20,516 nt of DNA, taken from contig JBDRNO010000282.1 in assembly GCA_043811005.1 (NCBI GenBank), positions 1 through 20,516 on the forward strand, given 5' to 3'. Each line of letters starts with the position of its first letter. The first letter of the stretch is position 1. The translations under genes and the position numbers were made by a program. Source of the DNA: JBDRNO01 sp043811005. GTDB lineage: Bacteria; Bacteroidota; Bacteroidia; NORP154. Shown piece after piece: positions 6,511 to 17,300 of the stretch. Under the pieces are notes generated by a model. The model searched no databases. It saw only the letters and a list, made by a program, of their open reading frames with translations, and was not told the DNA's origin.

Positions 6511-9500
6511 TTATCTAATCAAATTAACAATCCCACTCTCCTGAACTTCTTCATCATTATTTGTTACACCCATAAACGAATATACATATGCTCCTTCCGG
6601 CATTTCTTCGCTTGTGCTTTGCATTGTTCCATCCCAGCCCATTTCTATGTCATCAGAAACGAAAACCAATTCTCCCCATCGGTCAAATATTCTCAATTCA
6701 AATTCCTTCATACCCCCTCTTCTCACATAAAATACGTCATTTTTCCCATTTCCATCAGGTGTAAAAGCAGTGGGTATAAATTCAGTGGGATCAACCACCC
6801 CTACTATAATAATATCAGTATTTACGCACCCATAGATATCTGTAACTGTTACTTCATATTCAGTAGTGGAAGTTGGGCTGGCAACGGGATTGAACAGACC
6901 CGGATTGTCCAGGCCTGTTTCAGGAGTCCATACATATTGCAAACCACCTGTTGCTATTAACTGCACACTTGTACCATTTACAATTGTGACATCCTCTCCT
7001 GCATCGGCATCAGGCAAGGGATGTACAATGACCAATACATCATCGGTAACAGTGTCACAACCCTCATAAGTTACACTGACTGTGTAAAGTATGGTAAAGT
7101 CCGGATATGCCATTGGATTGGGAGATATTGCATTGCTCAACCATGATACCGGTGTCCATTGATAAGTTTGCCCTTCCAATAACCCCATACCCAACTGGGC
7201 GGTATCTCCAAAACATATCTCGGCATCAGGTCCTGCGTCCACTACGGCAGAAATAAGCATTGTAACAAGAACAGAGTCTGTATTCTGACAGTTATTGGTA
7301 TCAGTTACGTTAACTATGTATGTAGTATACCCTGCTTCAGGGCTGGCAAAGGGCTGTGCTACCGCTGGATTATTCAATGTGCTCTGTGGAAACCAATCAT
7401 ATATATATCCGGAAATAGCAGAGGTGCCGATCTGCACGATTTCGTCAGCACAAATAGTTGTATCAGGCCCTGCCTCCGCAACAGGCAGATAATTTATATA
7501 AATAATTGCAGACTCGGTATTGGTACAGAAGCCATCATTAATTGTCAATGTAATTGTTTTATTCCCACCATAGTTGTATACAACACCAAACGGATTTTCA
7601 GAGGTAGCGCTGGGTGGCATGGCGCCTGCTCCAAAATCCCATGAATACATCCATTGTGTGCTGGAGCTGCCGGTATTGTTAAAGATCACTGGCTCTCCTG
7701 CACATTGAGGTTCATTTGAAGTAAAGCTAACCTGTGGTGTCTCATAAATATTAATGGTTTGTAATGAAGTATCTGAACAGGTTCCATCGGTTACAATTAA
7801 TGTTATTGTTTTAGTTCCATAAGCATTAAATGGGTAGTAAATAATATCCGTTGGATTTTCAAGTGCATCGGAGCCAGGTATAGTTTGTGTAGCTCCTGAA
7901 CCGAAATCCCAGGAGTAAGCCCATGAACCACCTGTGGTTCCCGTATTAGTAAAATCAACCGAATCACCTGTACATGCAGGAGCAGTTGATGAAAAATCTG
8001 CCGTTGGGGTTTGATTTATGATAACGGTTGAATCTATTAATGTTTCAGAACACATTCCATTTGCAACAGTTAAGGTTACTATTTTTGTTCCGGCTCCTGA
8101 ATAAATAACAGATATTGAGTCTTCTGCCGTTGAGGTGGATGGAGTAGCGCCAAATCCGAAATCCCAGGCATAAGTCCAGCCCGGTCCGGTAGTGCCTGTA
8201 TAGTCAAAATCCACCACTGCTCCATCGCATTGAGGGGCTGTATGGGTAAAGGCAGGAGCAGGGGTTTCAGTAATATTGATGGTTTGAACATTTGTATCAA
8301 CACAAGAACCCAGGGTAGTTATTAGTGTTACTGTTTTAATACCATCGGTTGAATATACAACTGCTGCCGGATCTTCATTTGTTGAGCTAACAGGGAAAGC
8401 ATCGGTACCAAAAGACCATAAATATGATGCACCGGTAGTACCGGTATTGGCAAAGTCAATCGAATCGCCTGCGCACGAGGATGAAGGATTTGAAGTAAAA
8501 TCAGCTACCGGTGTTGGATTAATAATAATGGCAGTATTTACGGTTGTTTCAGAACATATACCTGTTACTGACAGAGTTATGGTTTTTGTTCCCGGTTCCG
8601 AATACATAACTCCAATAGAGTCTTCTGCAGTTGAAGTGGCAGGTATTGCACCAAAGCCAAAATCCCAGTCGAAAGTCCAGTTAGGTGATGTGGTTCCGGT
8701 ATAATAAAAATCAACCACTTCACCCTCACACTTAGGAGCTGTATGTGTAAAGGAAGGAGCAGGTGTTTCGGTAATATTAATGGTTTTAATACTTGTATCG
8801 GTACATGATCCGAGAGTAGTTACTAACGTTACTGTTTTTATATCGCTACCGCTTGTATCATATACGATCATACCGGGATTTTCAACTGCTGAACCGGCAG
8901 GTGAAGCACCTGTACCAAAGTCCCACAAATATGATGCACCGGTAGTACCGGTATTGGCAAAATAAACCGAATCACCGGTACAGGACGGAGCGGTTGAGGT
9001 AAAATCAGCTACAGGGGTATCCCAAATGGTATGGGTTTGAGTTGTTGTTTCTGAACAAACCCCATTTTCTACCGTAAGTGTAACGGTTTTTGTTCCTGGA
9101 CCTGAATAAGATACGGTTATTGAATCTTTTGCTGTAGAAACGGCAGGAGTAGCTCCATTACCGAAATCCCAGGCACAAGTCCAATCAGGTCCTGTTGTCC
9201 CTGAATAATAAAAATCAATTGCAATACCCTCACATGCATCGGCAACCGGCGTGAAATCAGGTGCAGGTGTTTCGGTGATATTGATGGTCTGAACACTTGT
9301 GTCAGTGCAAGTTCCCAGGGTAGTAATTAATGTTACTGTTTTTATACCAGCCGTACTATAAGCAATTCCTGTTGGATTTTCCACTCCTGAAGATGCAGGT
9401 ATCGCATCTAAACCAAAATCCCAATCATAAAATGTCGCTCCTGTTGTGCCTGTGTTGGCAAAATCCACAGCATCAAATGTACAGGAGGGGGCAGTGGAAG

Positions 9501-11184
9501 TAAAATCGGCTACCGGTGTTTCATTTATGGTAATGGTTAGAGTATCAGATAAAATACAATCATATTGATTGGTTACAAAATGTATTACCGTTTTTGTGCC
9601 TCCCGTTGAGTAAACAATTTCTGTTGGATTTTCTACATTTGAATTTGAAGGATTAGCTCCTAAACCAAATTCCCATAAATAAGTCACACCGGCTCCCGAT
9701 GAACCTGTATTGGTAAAACTAACAGTATCACCGGCACATTTTGGCGCTGAAGAGGTAAATGAAGCAGAAGGTAAAGGGTTGATAGTAATAATATTTGTGT
9801 CAATGGCAATACATCCCGTTGGGCTTGTAATAGTAAGGATAACTGTTTTGGCGCCTGAGGCGGCATAAACTACCCCTGAAGGGTTGGGAGAAATTGACAT
9901 GTCATAAGTTGCGACAGCATCCTGTCCAAAATTCCATTGATAAGTATATCCGGGAACAGACCATGCGCTGTAAAAATTAATCTCTTCCAACTCGCAAGCA
10001 GGCGCTGAAGAAGTAAAATCTGCTATAAGCTCAATGACTTTAAGGCAAAATGCCTTAACCTGCATTCCATTAACAGGACAAGCATCATCTCTTGCGGTAA
10101 CTGCAAAGCAATAGGGGTAACTTCTCACATCCGATAATGTGGGAGTCCATGTAAAGGTGCCGGTAGGTCTTGCACCGCCTGAGCTGATAAAATTTGAACC
10201 GGGGATAGCGGTAGCAGCGTTTGAAGTTAAAGTTAAAAAGTCACCTCCATCAGCATCATAGGTATTGGTAGTAAAGCTATACGGGAATCCAGCACAAACA
10301 GTGTCAGTATAACTGCCTGTTCCATTAATACCATCCATATATGGTAAAGAATCCGAACCCGAGACAACGTTTATCTGAATGTCTCTTAACACACTTCCCG
10401 CAAATACCCCATACCTGTATTCTTCTACCAAAATTGCAGCAACAGTAATTTCCGAAGGATCTGTAGGTGTCATACAAATATCGCCTGTTGCAGGATCAAA
10501 AGCAACAGGGGGAGAAGATGTCAGCGGTTGGGTTTCACTATATGGAGGAATATAGACAACATCAGTACTTGCACCTTGTTTTGGAATGATTAAGGAATAA
10601 TATAAAGAATCACCATCAAGGTCTACAGCACCATTATTAAAACAAAATGTCTGTCCATCATAAATAAAGGGGGCAGGTTTGTTAACAAATGTAGGAGAGC
10701 TATTACATGGATAAATCATATTATTTAATCTTGCTTCTACATAAAGCGTATCATTATCAGGAGTAACAATTGTTGTGGGATCAACGTTTCTGGCATATTC
10801 CCATGTACTAAAAACCCAGTCGGTACATTGGGCAGGAAGTGTTACAGTGTCTACATAAACATATTCCTCCCTTCCCGGAAAAACACCACCAACACATGTG
10901 GTGAAAGTAGTAGGACAAGTAGGCGTTATTTCACCGACTGAAATAAGTGAAGCAACCGTACTAAATGACACACCACAGGAAGCCGAACGAATATCTATGG
11001 TAAAAGCCGCGGGTGCGGCTATTCCGCCACAATCCCTGTAAAATGACACTACTACTCTAAACGAATCGTTTCCTCCCAGGCATTCATAACTCATGTCTAT
11101 GCCGGCACAATGAGTTGCTTTTACCTCAGTCGTGTGAACTACAGATAGCAATGCTATGAAAGCGCTAATAATAATTTTTTTCAT
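6511..11184 (-). CDS. Giant secreted PKD-repeat adhesin with type B T9SS sorting domain
   Basis: A signal peptide (MKKIIISAFIALLSVV..VKA) is followed by a Cys-rich N-terminal domain (about 24-387, starting THCAGIDMSYECLGG, YRDCGG) often seen at the front of Bacteroidota surface proteins. Ten PKD-type domains of about 85 residues follow (about 388-1234), marked by Y.WDFG and KTVTL and mostly with one Cys near each end. Three Ig-like domains start with the AGPD/AGED motif (about 1235-1465). The tail (1466-1557, IPTAFTPDGNGKNDVF..RIFDRWGELVF..GWDG..PEGAYVY) is a gliding-motility-associated, type B T9SS sorting domain (TIGR04131/CHU_C type). It should be exported through T9SS and attached outside the cell, probably with help from the downstream SprF-like protein. 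It has its own promoter-like element at 11208-11237. Ligand and role (adhesion, gliding, biofilm) are unknown. Confidence 0.93.
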   Translation of the reverse strand: MKKIIISAFIALLSVVHTTEVKATHCAGIDMSYECLGGNDSFRVVVSFYRDCGGIAAPAAFTIDIRSASCGVSFSTVASLISVGEITPTCPTTFTTCVGGVFPGREEYVYVDTVTLPAQCTDWVFSTWEYARNVDPTTIVTPDNDTLYVEARLNNMIYPCNSSPTFVNKPAPFIYDGQTFCFNNGAVDLDGDSLYYSLIIPKQGASTDVVYIPPYSETQPLTSSPPVAFDPATGDICMTPTDPSEITVAAILVEEYRYGVFAGSVLRDIQINVVSGSDSLPYMDGINGTGSYTDTVCAGFPYSFTTNTYDADGGDFLTLTSNAATAIPGSNFISSGGARPTGTFTWTPTLSDVRSYPYCFAVTARDDACPVNGMQVKAFCLKVIELIADFTSSAPACELEEINFYSAWSVPGYTYQWNFGQDAVATYDMSISPNPSGVVYAASGAKTVILTITSPTGCIAIDTNIITINPLPSASFTSSAPKCAGDTVSFTNTGSSGAGVTYLWEFGLGANPSNSNVENPTEIVYSTGGTKTVIHFVTNQYDCILSDTLTITINETPVADFTSTAPSCTFDAVDFANTGTTGATFYDWDFGLDAIPASSGVENPTGIAYSTAGIKTVTLITTLGTCTDTSVQTINITETPAPDFTPVADACEGIAIDFYYSGTTGPDWTCAWDFGNGATPAVSTAKDSITVSYSGPGTKTVTLTVENGVCSETTTQTHTIWDTPVADFTSTAPSCTGDSVYFANTGTTGASYLWDFGTGASPAGSAVENPGMIVYDTSGSDIKTVTLVTTLGSCTDTSIKTINITETPAPSFTHTAPKCEGEVVDFYYTGTTSPNWTFDWDFGFGAIPATSTAEDSIGVMYSEPGTKTITLSVTGICSETTVNTAIIINPTPVADFTSNPSSSCAGDSIDFANTGTTGASYLWSFGTDAFPVSSTNEDPAAVVYSTDGIKTVTLITTLGSCVDTNVQTINITETPAPAFTHTAPQCDGAVVDFDYTGTTGPGWTYAWDFGFGATPSTSTAEDSISVIYSGAGTKIVTLTVANGMCSETLIDSTVIINQTPTADFSSTAPACTGDSVDFTNTGTTGGSWAYSWDFGSGATQTIPGSDALENPTDIIYYPFNAYGTKTITLIVTDGTCSDTSLQTINIYETPQVSFTSNEPQCAGEPVIFNNTGSSSTQWMYSWDFGAGAMPPSATSENPFGVVYNYGGNKTITLTINDGFCTNTESAIIYINYLPVAEAGPDTTICADEIVQIGTSAISGYIYDWFPQSTLNNPAVAQPFASPEAGYTTYIVNVTDTNNCQNTDSVLVTMLISAVVDAGPDAEICFGDTAQLGMGLLEGQTYQWTPVSWLSNAISPNPMAYPDFTILYTVSVTYEGCDTVTDDVLVIVHPLPDADAGEDVTIVNGTSVQLIATGGLQYVWTPETGLDNPGLFNPVASPTSTTEYEVTVTDIYGCVNTDIIIVGVVDPTEFIPTAFTPDGNGKNDVFYVRRGGMKEFELRIFDRWGELVFVSDDIEMGWDGTMQSTSEEMPEGAYVYSFMGVTNNDEEVQESGIVNLIR
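8013..9527 (-). repeat. Alternating two-domain (A-B) PKD repeat, three copies
   Basis: PKD domains 3-8 alternate between two types. Type A (VADFTSTAPSC, YLWDFG, KTVTLITTLGSC, INITETP) and type B (APxFTHTAPxC, FDYTGTTGP, WDFGFGATP, NPTP). The A-B pair repeats with a DNA spacing of about 495-507 bp, judged from the repeated segments at about 8266, 8761 and 9268. The unit of duplication was therefore the pair, not the single domain. Confidence 0.75.
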
Positions 11185-11207
11185 TTTGTTTAATTTTTTA
11201 AATTATG

Positions 11208-11237
11208 CAAAAGTATTTTTTTTATTTAATAAATCAA
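11208..11237 (-). promoter_or_regulatory. Bacteroidota-type promoter for the PKD adhesin gene
   Basis: On the minus strand TACTTTTG (11215 down to 11208) matches the Bacteroidota -7 consensus TAnnTTTG. TTG at 11237-11235 lies 19 bases upstream, the usual -33 spacing. Initiation would fall about 18 bases before the ATG at 11184. This argues that the type B giant can be transcribed separately from the upstream type A giant. Confidence 0.6.
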
Positions 11238-11263
11238 TTATATACAGCTTTACACACCACTAA

Positions 11264-11285
11264 TTCCTCTCTTTCTATGGAGGAA
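11264..11285. repeat. Small hairpin downstream of the type A giant gene
   Basis: TTCCTC (11264-11269) pairs with GAGGAA (11280-11285) across a 10-nt loop, 18 bases past the stop codon of the 2926-residue gene. There is no U tract after it on the minus strand, so it is at most a weak terminator. The stop codon itself runs into an AGGGGAGGGGTG stretch resembling the G-tract repeat seen in the sprF-like gene. Confidence 0.35.
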
Positions 11286-11302
11286 ACATCAGCACCCCTC
11301 CC

Positions 11303-14300
11303 CTACTTAATCAAAGTCAATTTCCCTCTATAAACTTTATCACCTGCTTTTACCTGATAAAAATATATTCCTTCAGGACAATCACCAAGATCAATCTTAA
11401 TTTTGAGATTCCTCACGGAGTTTACACTGAACGAAGTGAACGTGTTCGGAATGACACTTCGTGTCATTTCCTGCCCTACAAGATTGCGAATACTAACAGT
11501 TATCTCATAAGCTTGGTTAAACTGATATTCAAAAGTAACTTCCCCGGAGGCAGGATTTGGGTAAACCTTTAATTGACTACTGATTATTGTATATTGATTA
11601 ATTGATGATACCGCACTTACTGTATCCGTTGCATTTATCATACAACCATTTGCATCAATCACAATAACAGTATAAGTTCCGGGGCAAAGTCCTGTTGCCG
11701 TTTGTGTTGCCTGGTTGTCAGGATCATCCCACAGGTAAGTATAAGGTGATGTGCCGCCTGATGCATATACTGTAATATCTCCAACACAAGCGCCCTGGAT
11801 AGTATTATTGGCTATTGTGGTAGCCGTTAATGCTAAGGCAGGTTCTGAAACAGTAACTGAAGAAGACACATTACTACACCCGGTTGCATCGGTAACTGTA
11901 ACTTTATAAGCGCCTGCGGGTAATCCTGATGCTGCGGCAGCGGTTTGACTTGAAGGATCATCCCATAAATAAGTATAAGGGGCTGTACCTCCCGAAACAG
12001 TTGCGGTTGCCGTTCCATCAATACTGCCATAACAACTTACATCGGAATAGACGACAGATATTACCGGGCCATCTGAATTGCCGATAAGCACGAAAATTGT
12101 TTCAAAACAACCGTCTGCATCAGTTACTGTACATATATATGTTCCTGCAGAGACGCCCTGCAGGGTGTCTGTACTATCCCCGTTGTTCCATGTATAAGTG
12201 TAAGGGCTTGTAACACCTGAGGCAGTAACAGTTGCTGATCCGTCAGCATTACCGCATGTTGCATCCGTTACGGAAGCTGATAATGAAATTGCAGGAGGTT
12301 GCAAAATAACGATTGACTGACTACTTACCGAGCCGTCTGCATCGGTCACGGTAACTGAATAATTACCAACACATAATCCGGTTGCAGCGGCTGTTGTTTG
12401 CGAAGCAGGGTCATCCCACTGATATGTGTATGGTAATGTCCCTCCACTTGCACTAACCGTTGCCTGTCCATCACACAGACCATTACAACTTACATCCAAT
12501 TTTGTGATAGTTGTACTCAATGCTGACGACTCATTTATGGTCACGGCAGCAATTGCAGAACAGCCGGCAGCATCTGTAACTGTAACAGTATAATTTCCCA
12601 CACCCAATCCGGTTGCGGTTGAACTTGTCTGTGAAGCTGGATCGTCCCATAAATAACTATAAGGAGGTGTCCCTCCACTTGCGGTGAGCGTAGCCGAACC
12701 GTCATTGCACCCGCTGCAACTTGCATCTGTGATGGAGGTTATGAGAGCTGTGGGAGCGCCTGCCTCGTTAACTGTATCAGCAGCGGTAGCCGTACAACCG
12801 TTGGCATCAGTAACAGATACAGAATACTCTCCTCCAGCCAAACCAGTGGCTGTTGCAGTTGTTTGGGAGGATGGATCATCCCATAGATAGCTATAAGGAG
12901 ATGTGCCTCCTGTTACTGATACGGTTACAGTTCCATCGGTATTTCCGCAGGTTGCATCTGTAGAACTTACAATTAAGCTAAGGGCTAATGGTGGTGTGAT
13001 AGTAATAATATCTGAAGCCAGACATCCATTGGCATCATTGACATTTACCGTATAATTTCCCGGATAAAGGCCTGTAGCTGTAGAATCAGTCTGACCGATA
13101 TTCCATAAATAAGTATATGGAGGCGTACCGCCAGAAGGAGTGACAGTAGCGCTTCCATCACCTAAACCATTACAGCTTACATTAATTCCTGAAATGTTTG
13201 TGGTTAAAAGGGTTGGTTCATTGATCGTTATAATAGCAGTGGCAATACAACCAACATTGTCGGTAACAGTTGCAGTGTAAATACCACCTGCTAATCCTGT
13301 TGCCATAGAATCTGTTTGTGCGTCAGGATCATTCCAGAGATAAGTATATGGAGGATTTCCACCGGTAGCAGAAACAGTAGCTTCTCCATCACTATCTCCG
13401 TTACAGTTAATGTCAGTGCTGGAAGATATGGTAACTGAAGGAGCTCCTGCGTTATTCACAGATACTATTGAACTTTCAGTACACGCATTAGCATCAGTAA
13501 CCAAAACAGTATAGGCACCGGCTGACAGCCCTGTTGCCGTGACAGTTGTCTGTGAGCCCGGATCATCCCATTGATATGAATAAGGTGGTGTTCCACCACT
13601 TGCGGTGAGCGTAGCCGAACCGTCAGGATTACCACATGAGGCATCAATACTGCTGAGAGTAAGAATAATAGCTGATGGTTCAGTGATGGTTATACTTGCC
13701 GTGCTTATACATCCATTAGCATCAGTTATTAAAACGTTATATGTTCCTACACATAAGCCGGTAACCATAGTTCCTGTTTGAGATGAGGGATCATCCCATA
13801 AATAAGTGTAGGGCGCAGTGCCACCGGTAATTGAAGCGGTAGCATCACCATCACAAATTCCATTACATGTAGCATCATTGCTTGAGGAAACAGAAGCGGT
13901 ACCACCTGCAAGATCATTAACAATAACAGGGACATTCTCGCTACATCCATTTGCATCAGTGACAACAACCAGGTAAGTACCTGTGAATAATCCGGTTGCC
14001 GTGGAAGAAATTTGAGAAGCGGGATCATCCCACAAATAACTATAAGGTGCAATCCCTCCACTTGCGGTGAGCGTAGCCGAACCGTCATCCTGACCACAAT
14101 TGGCATCAATGGCACTTGTAGTCAAAGTAATAGCGGTAGGTTCAAAAATTGTTGCAACTGATGTTGCAACACAACCATTATTATCTGTAACAGCAGCGGT
14201 ATATGTACCGGCTGCTAATCCTGTGGCAATAGAATCCGTTTGCGAACCGGGATCATCCCACTGATATGTATAGGGAGGTGTACCTCCGGAAGCTGAAACA

Positions 14301-17300
14301 GTAGTTTCACCATCGCTAACTCCATTACATGAAATATTTATAATAAAAGATATTGATACAGTTGCCGCACCTGCATCATTTACAGATACTGCTGAACCGG
14401 TAGTACATCCATCGGCATCAGTGACCAAAACCGTATAAGCACCTGCAGATAGCCCTGTTGCAGTATCAGTAGTTTGTGAACCCGGATCATCCCATTGATA
14501 TGTATAAGGTGGTGTTCCACCACTTGCGGTGAGCGTAGCCGAACCATCCGGATTACCGCAGGAAGCATCAATACTGCTTAGCGCAAGAGAAATAGCTGTT
14601 GGTTCAGTGATAGTTACGCTTGATGTGCTTATACATCCATTTGCATCAGTTATTGTAATGTTATATGTTCCTGCACATAAGCCGGCAGCTAAAGTTGTAG
14701 TTTGTGCAGCGGAATCATCCCATAAATAAGTGTAAGGAGGAATGCCCCCTGTTATTGAAGCAGTAGCATCACCATCACATGAACTATTACAACTTGCATT
14801 GTTGCTGGAAGCGATGGAAATCGTACCACCTGATATGTCAGTTACAGATTCAACAGCACTATCTGTACACCCGTTAGCATCTGTAACTGTAACAGTATAT
14901 GTACCGGCAAATAATCCGTTTGCAGTGGAAAAAGTTTGAGAAGCCGGATCATCCCAGAGATAAGAATAAGCGCCTGTGCCACCTGAAACAATCACAGTAA
15001 CCGAACCATTATTCTGACTACAAGTAGCATCAACAGCGCTTGATGTTAAAGAAATAGCAGCAGGTTCAGTGATGGTTACAATAGCAGTTGCAACACAACC
15101 AATATTGTCGGTAACAGTAGCAGTATACGTAGCGGCTGTCAATCCTGTTGCAGTTGAATCTGTTTGTGAAGCCGGGTCATCCCATAAATATGTATAAGGT
15201 GGGGTTCCACCTGTAGCTAAAACAGTAGCCTGACCATCATTGCTGCCATTGCAGCTAATATTTGTACTTGAAGAAATAGAAACCGTGTGAGCACCGGAAT
15301 TATTCACAGATATTATATCACTTGCAGTACACCCCGGGGCATCCGTAACCAGTACCGTATAAGCACCGGCTGTCAGACCTGTAGCAGTATCAGCAGTTTG
15401 AGAAGCAGGATCATCCCAGAGATATGTATAGGAAGGAGTGCCTCCCGAAACAGAAACGGATGCCTCACCATCAGGATTACCGCAGGTGGCATCAACACTG
15501 CTTGATGTAAGTGTCATGGCTGGATATATTGCTATTATTATGGTATCACTGTTACTGCATCCATTACCATCTGTAACGGTAAGGATAAAAACACCTGCTG
15601 TATCGGTAGTGATGGTGGAATCTGTAAGACCATTGCTCCATAAATAGCTGACAAATCCAAAATTATTTGTGTTTAGATCTACAGTATTACCCTGACATAT
15701 CGTGGTATCAGCACCTAAATCAATAACCGGCAATGGGTAAATATCAATAACGATAACTGAAGAATCATTTGAATTTGCAGAATCTACAACCAAGTTTGTC
15801 CAGGAGTCAAAAACATAAGTGCCTGGTGCAGATAAATTTGTATCAACTAAAAATGTAAAGATAAGCGTATCACCGGGATTTATCGTTACGGTAACGGTAT
15901 CATTGACAGGAGTTCCACCATTAATACTATAAGATACGGGAATATTGCTTTCAGGATTTCCGCCAAAATTTTTAACCCTGATTGTGATACTGTCATTTGC
16001 TCCTGATAAACAATGAGATACCGGTGCATCAATAGCAATAACTCCTACATCGCTTGCAGATGGTTCATATATCGTCATATCATCAATATAGAAACCTTCA
16101 AAATTATTGGCAAAATCATCAACAGTATTAAAGCTAAACCTGATAAAAACTGTAGGATTGCCAGCATAAGCTGATATGCTCGTATCAAAATTTTGCCAGG
16201 CACCTGAACCATCCATAAGGTTGCCAATAGTCAACTGATTATCGGCAAGAGTGTCATAGCTGATACCATCAGTAGAAATAAGAACTTGTGCGATATCGTA
16301 ACCATCAAATTGTTCTGTTCTAAGGAAGTAGTTAAAGCTAAGTTGAACATTAGTAAGAGAAGTCAAATCAATACAAGACAAAGTTAAATTAGCTCCTTCA
16401 GTAAATCCTGTATTATAGGTAGTATCAACAGGGTTGCCGAAATAAGCAGAGTTTGTGGTAGAATGTCCAGGATCACTGCCTCGAATATCTGTATTGATCC
16501 AATTTAAAGAACCAATAACATCTAAATTAATAAATGCCCCTAATGTTCCCGATTCAAAATCTTCAAAATACGGGAATGAGTTAATAACTGCGTTGATAAC
16601 AAAATAGTTTAGAATACTATCGTTAGTATTATCACCATCTGTGCCCAGAGTTGTCCATGCATCAAATATATATGTTCCCGGTACAGACAGGTCTTCTGTG
16701 GATGTAAAAGTATAGGTTACTGTATCACCGGGATTTACAGTAGCGGAAATGGTTTCATTTACAGGTGGTCCACCGTTTACACTGTATGACACGGGGATGT
16801 TGCTTTGAGCTGATAAACCAAAGTTTTTAACTCTGACAGAAACAACTTCAGCAGCGCTCAAACCGCATCCTGATGTTGGCGCATCAATAGCAATCACTCC
16901 AACATCATTTGCCTGAAGTTCTTTGATCTCTATGTCATCAATAGACATATCACTTTCAAAACCGGCACCTGTGATGCCTCTATACCTCACCTGAATAACA
17001 CCGATGAATGGCGACAGGTCAACGGTATCAACAATCCACGGGTCTGTATCTGCTCCTTGCTGAGGCACTGTGATAGAATCGGCAGTAACCCATGAGCCCC
17101 CTGAGTAAATGTCAATATATAGGTTGCCCATGTTTACGCCAAACATATGATACCAGTATATGAGTATGGGATTGGTTAAACTACTAATGTCAAAACAGGG
17201 GCTGACAAGCGATGCGTTCAGATAAGGAAAGTTAGGTGCAGATGCTTCAGTATACATGTAGATTCCAGCTCCTGATGTATGGTCGCCTGATGGCCCTGTA

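Noticed and set aside
6508..6960. 150-codon plus-strand open frame opposite the type B tail
   Set aside because: It is antisense to the conserved sorting domain and runs through the intergenic hairpin region; no protein-like features.
13747..14115. Minus-strand alternative-frame open frames within the SprB array
   Set aside because: Several similar frames recur at each repeat unit simply because the DNA repeats; they are out of frame with the real gene and lack starts or domains.
11600..15520. Regularly spaced repeats as a CRISPR array
   Set aside because: The period is about 231 bp, the units are degenerate and they keep one long open reading frame; they are protein repeats.
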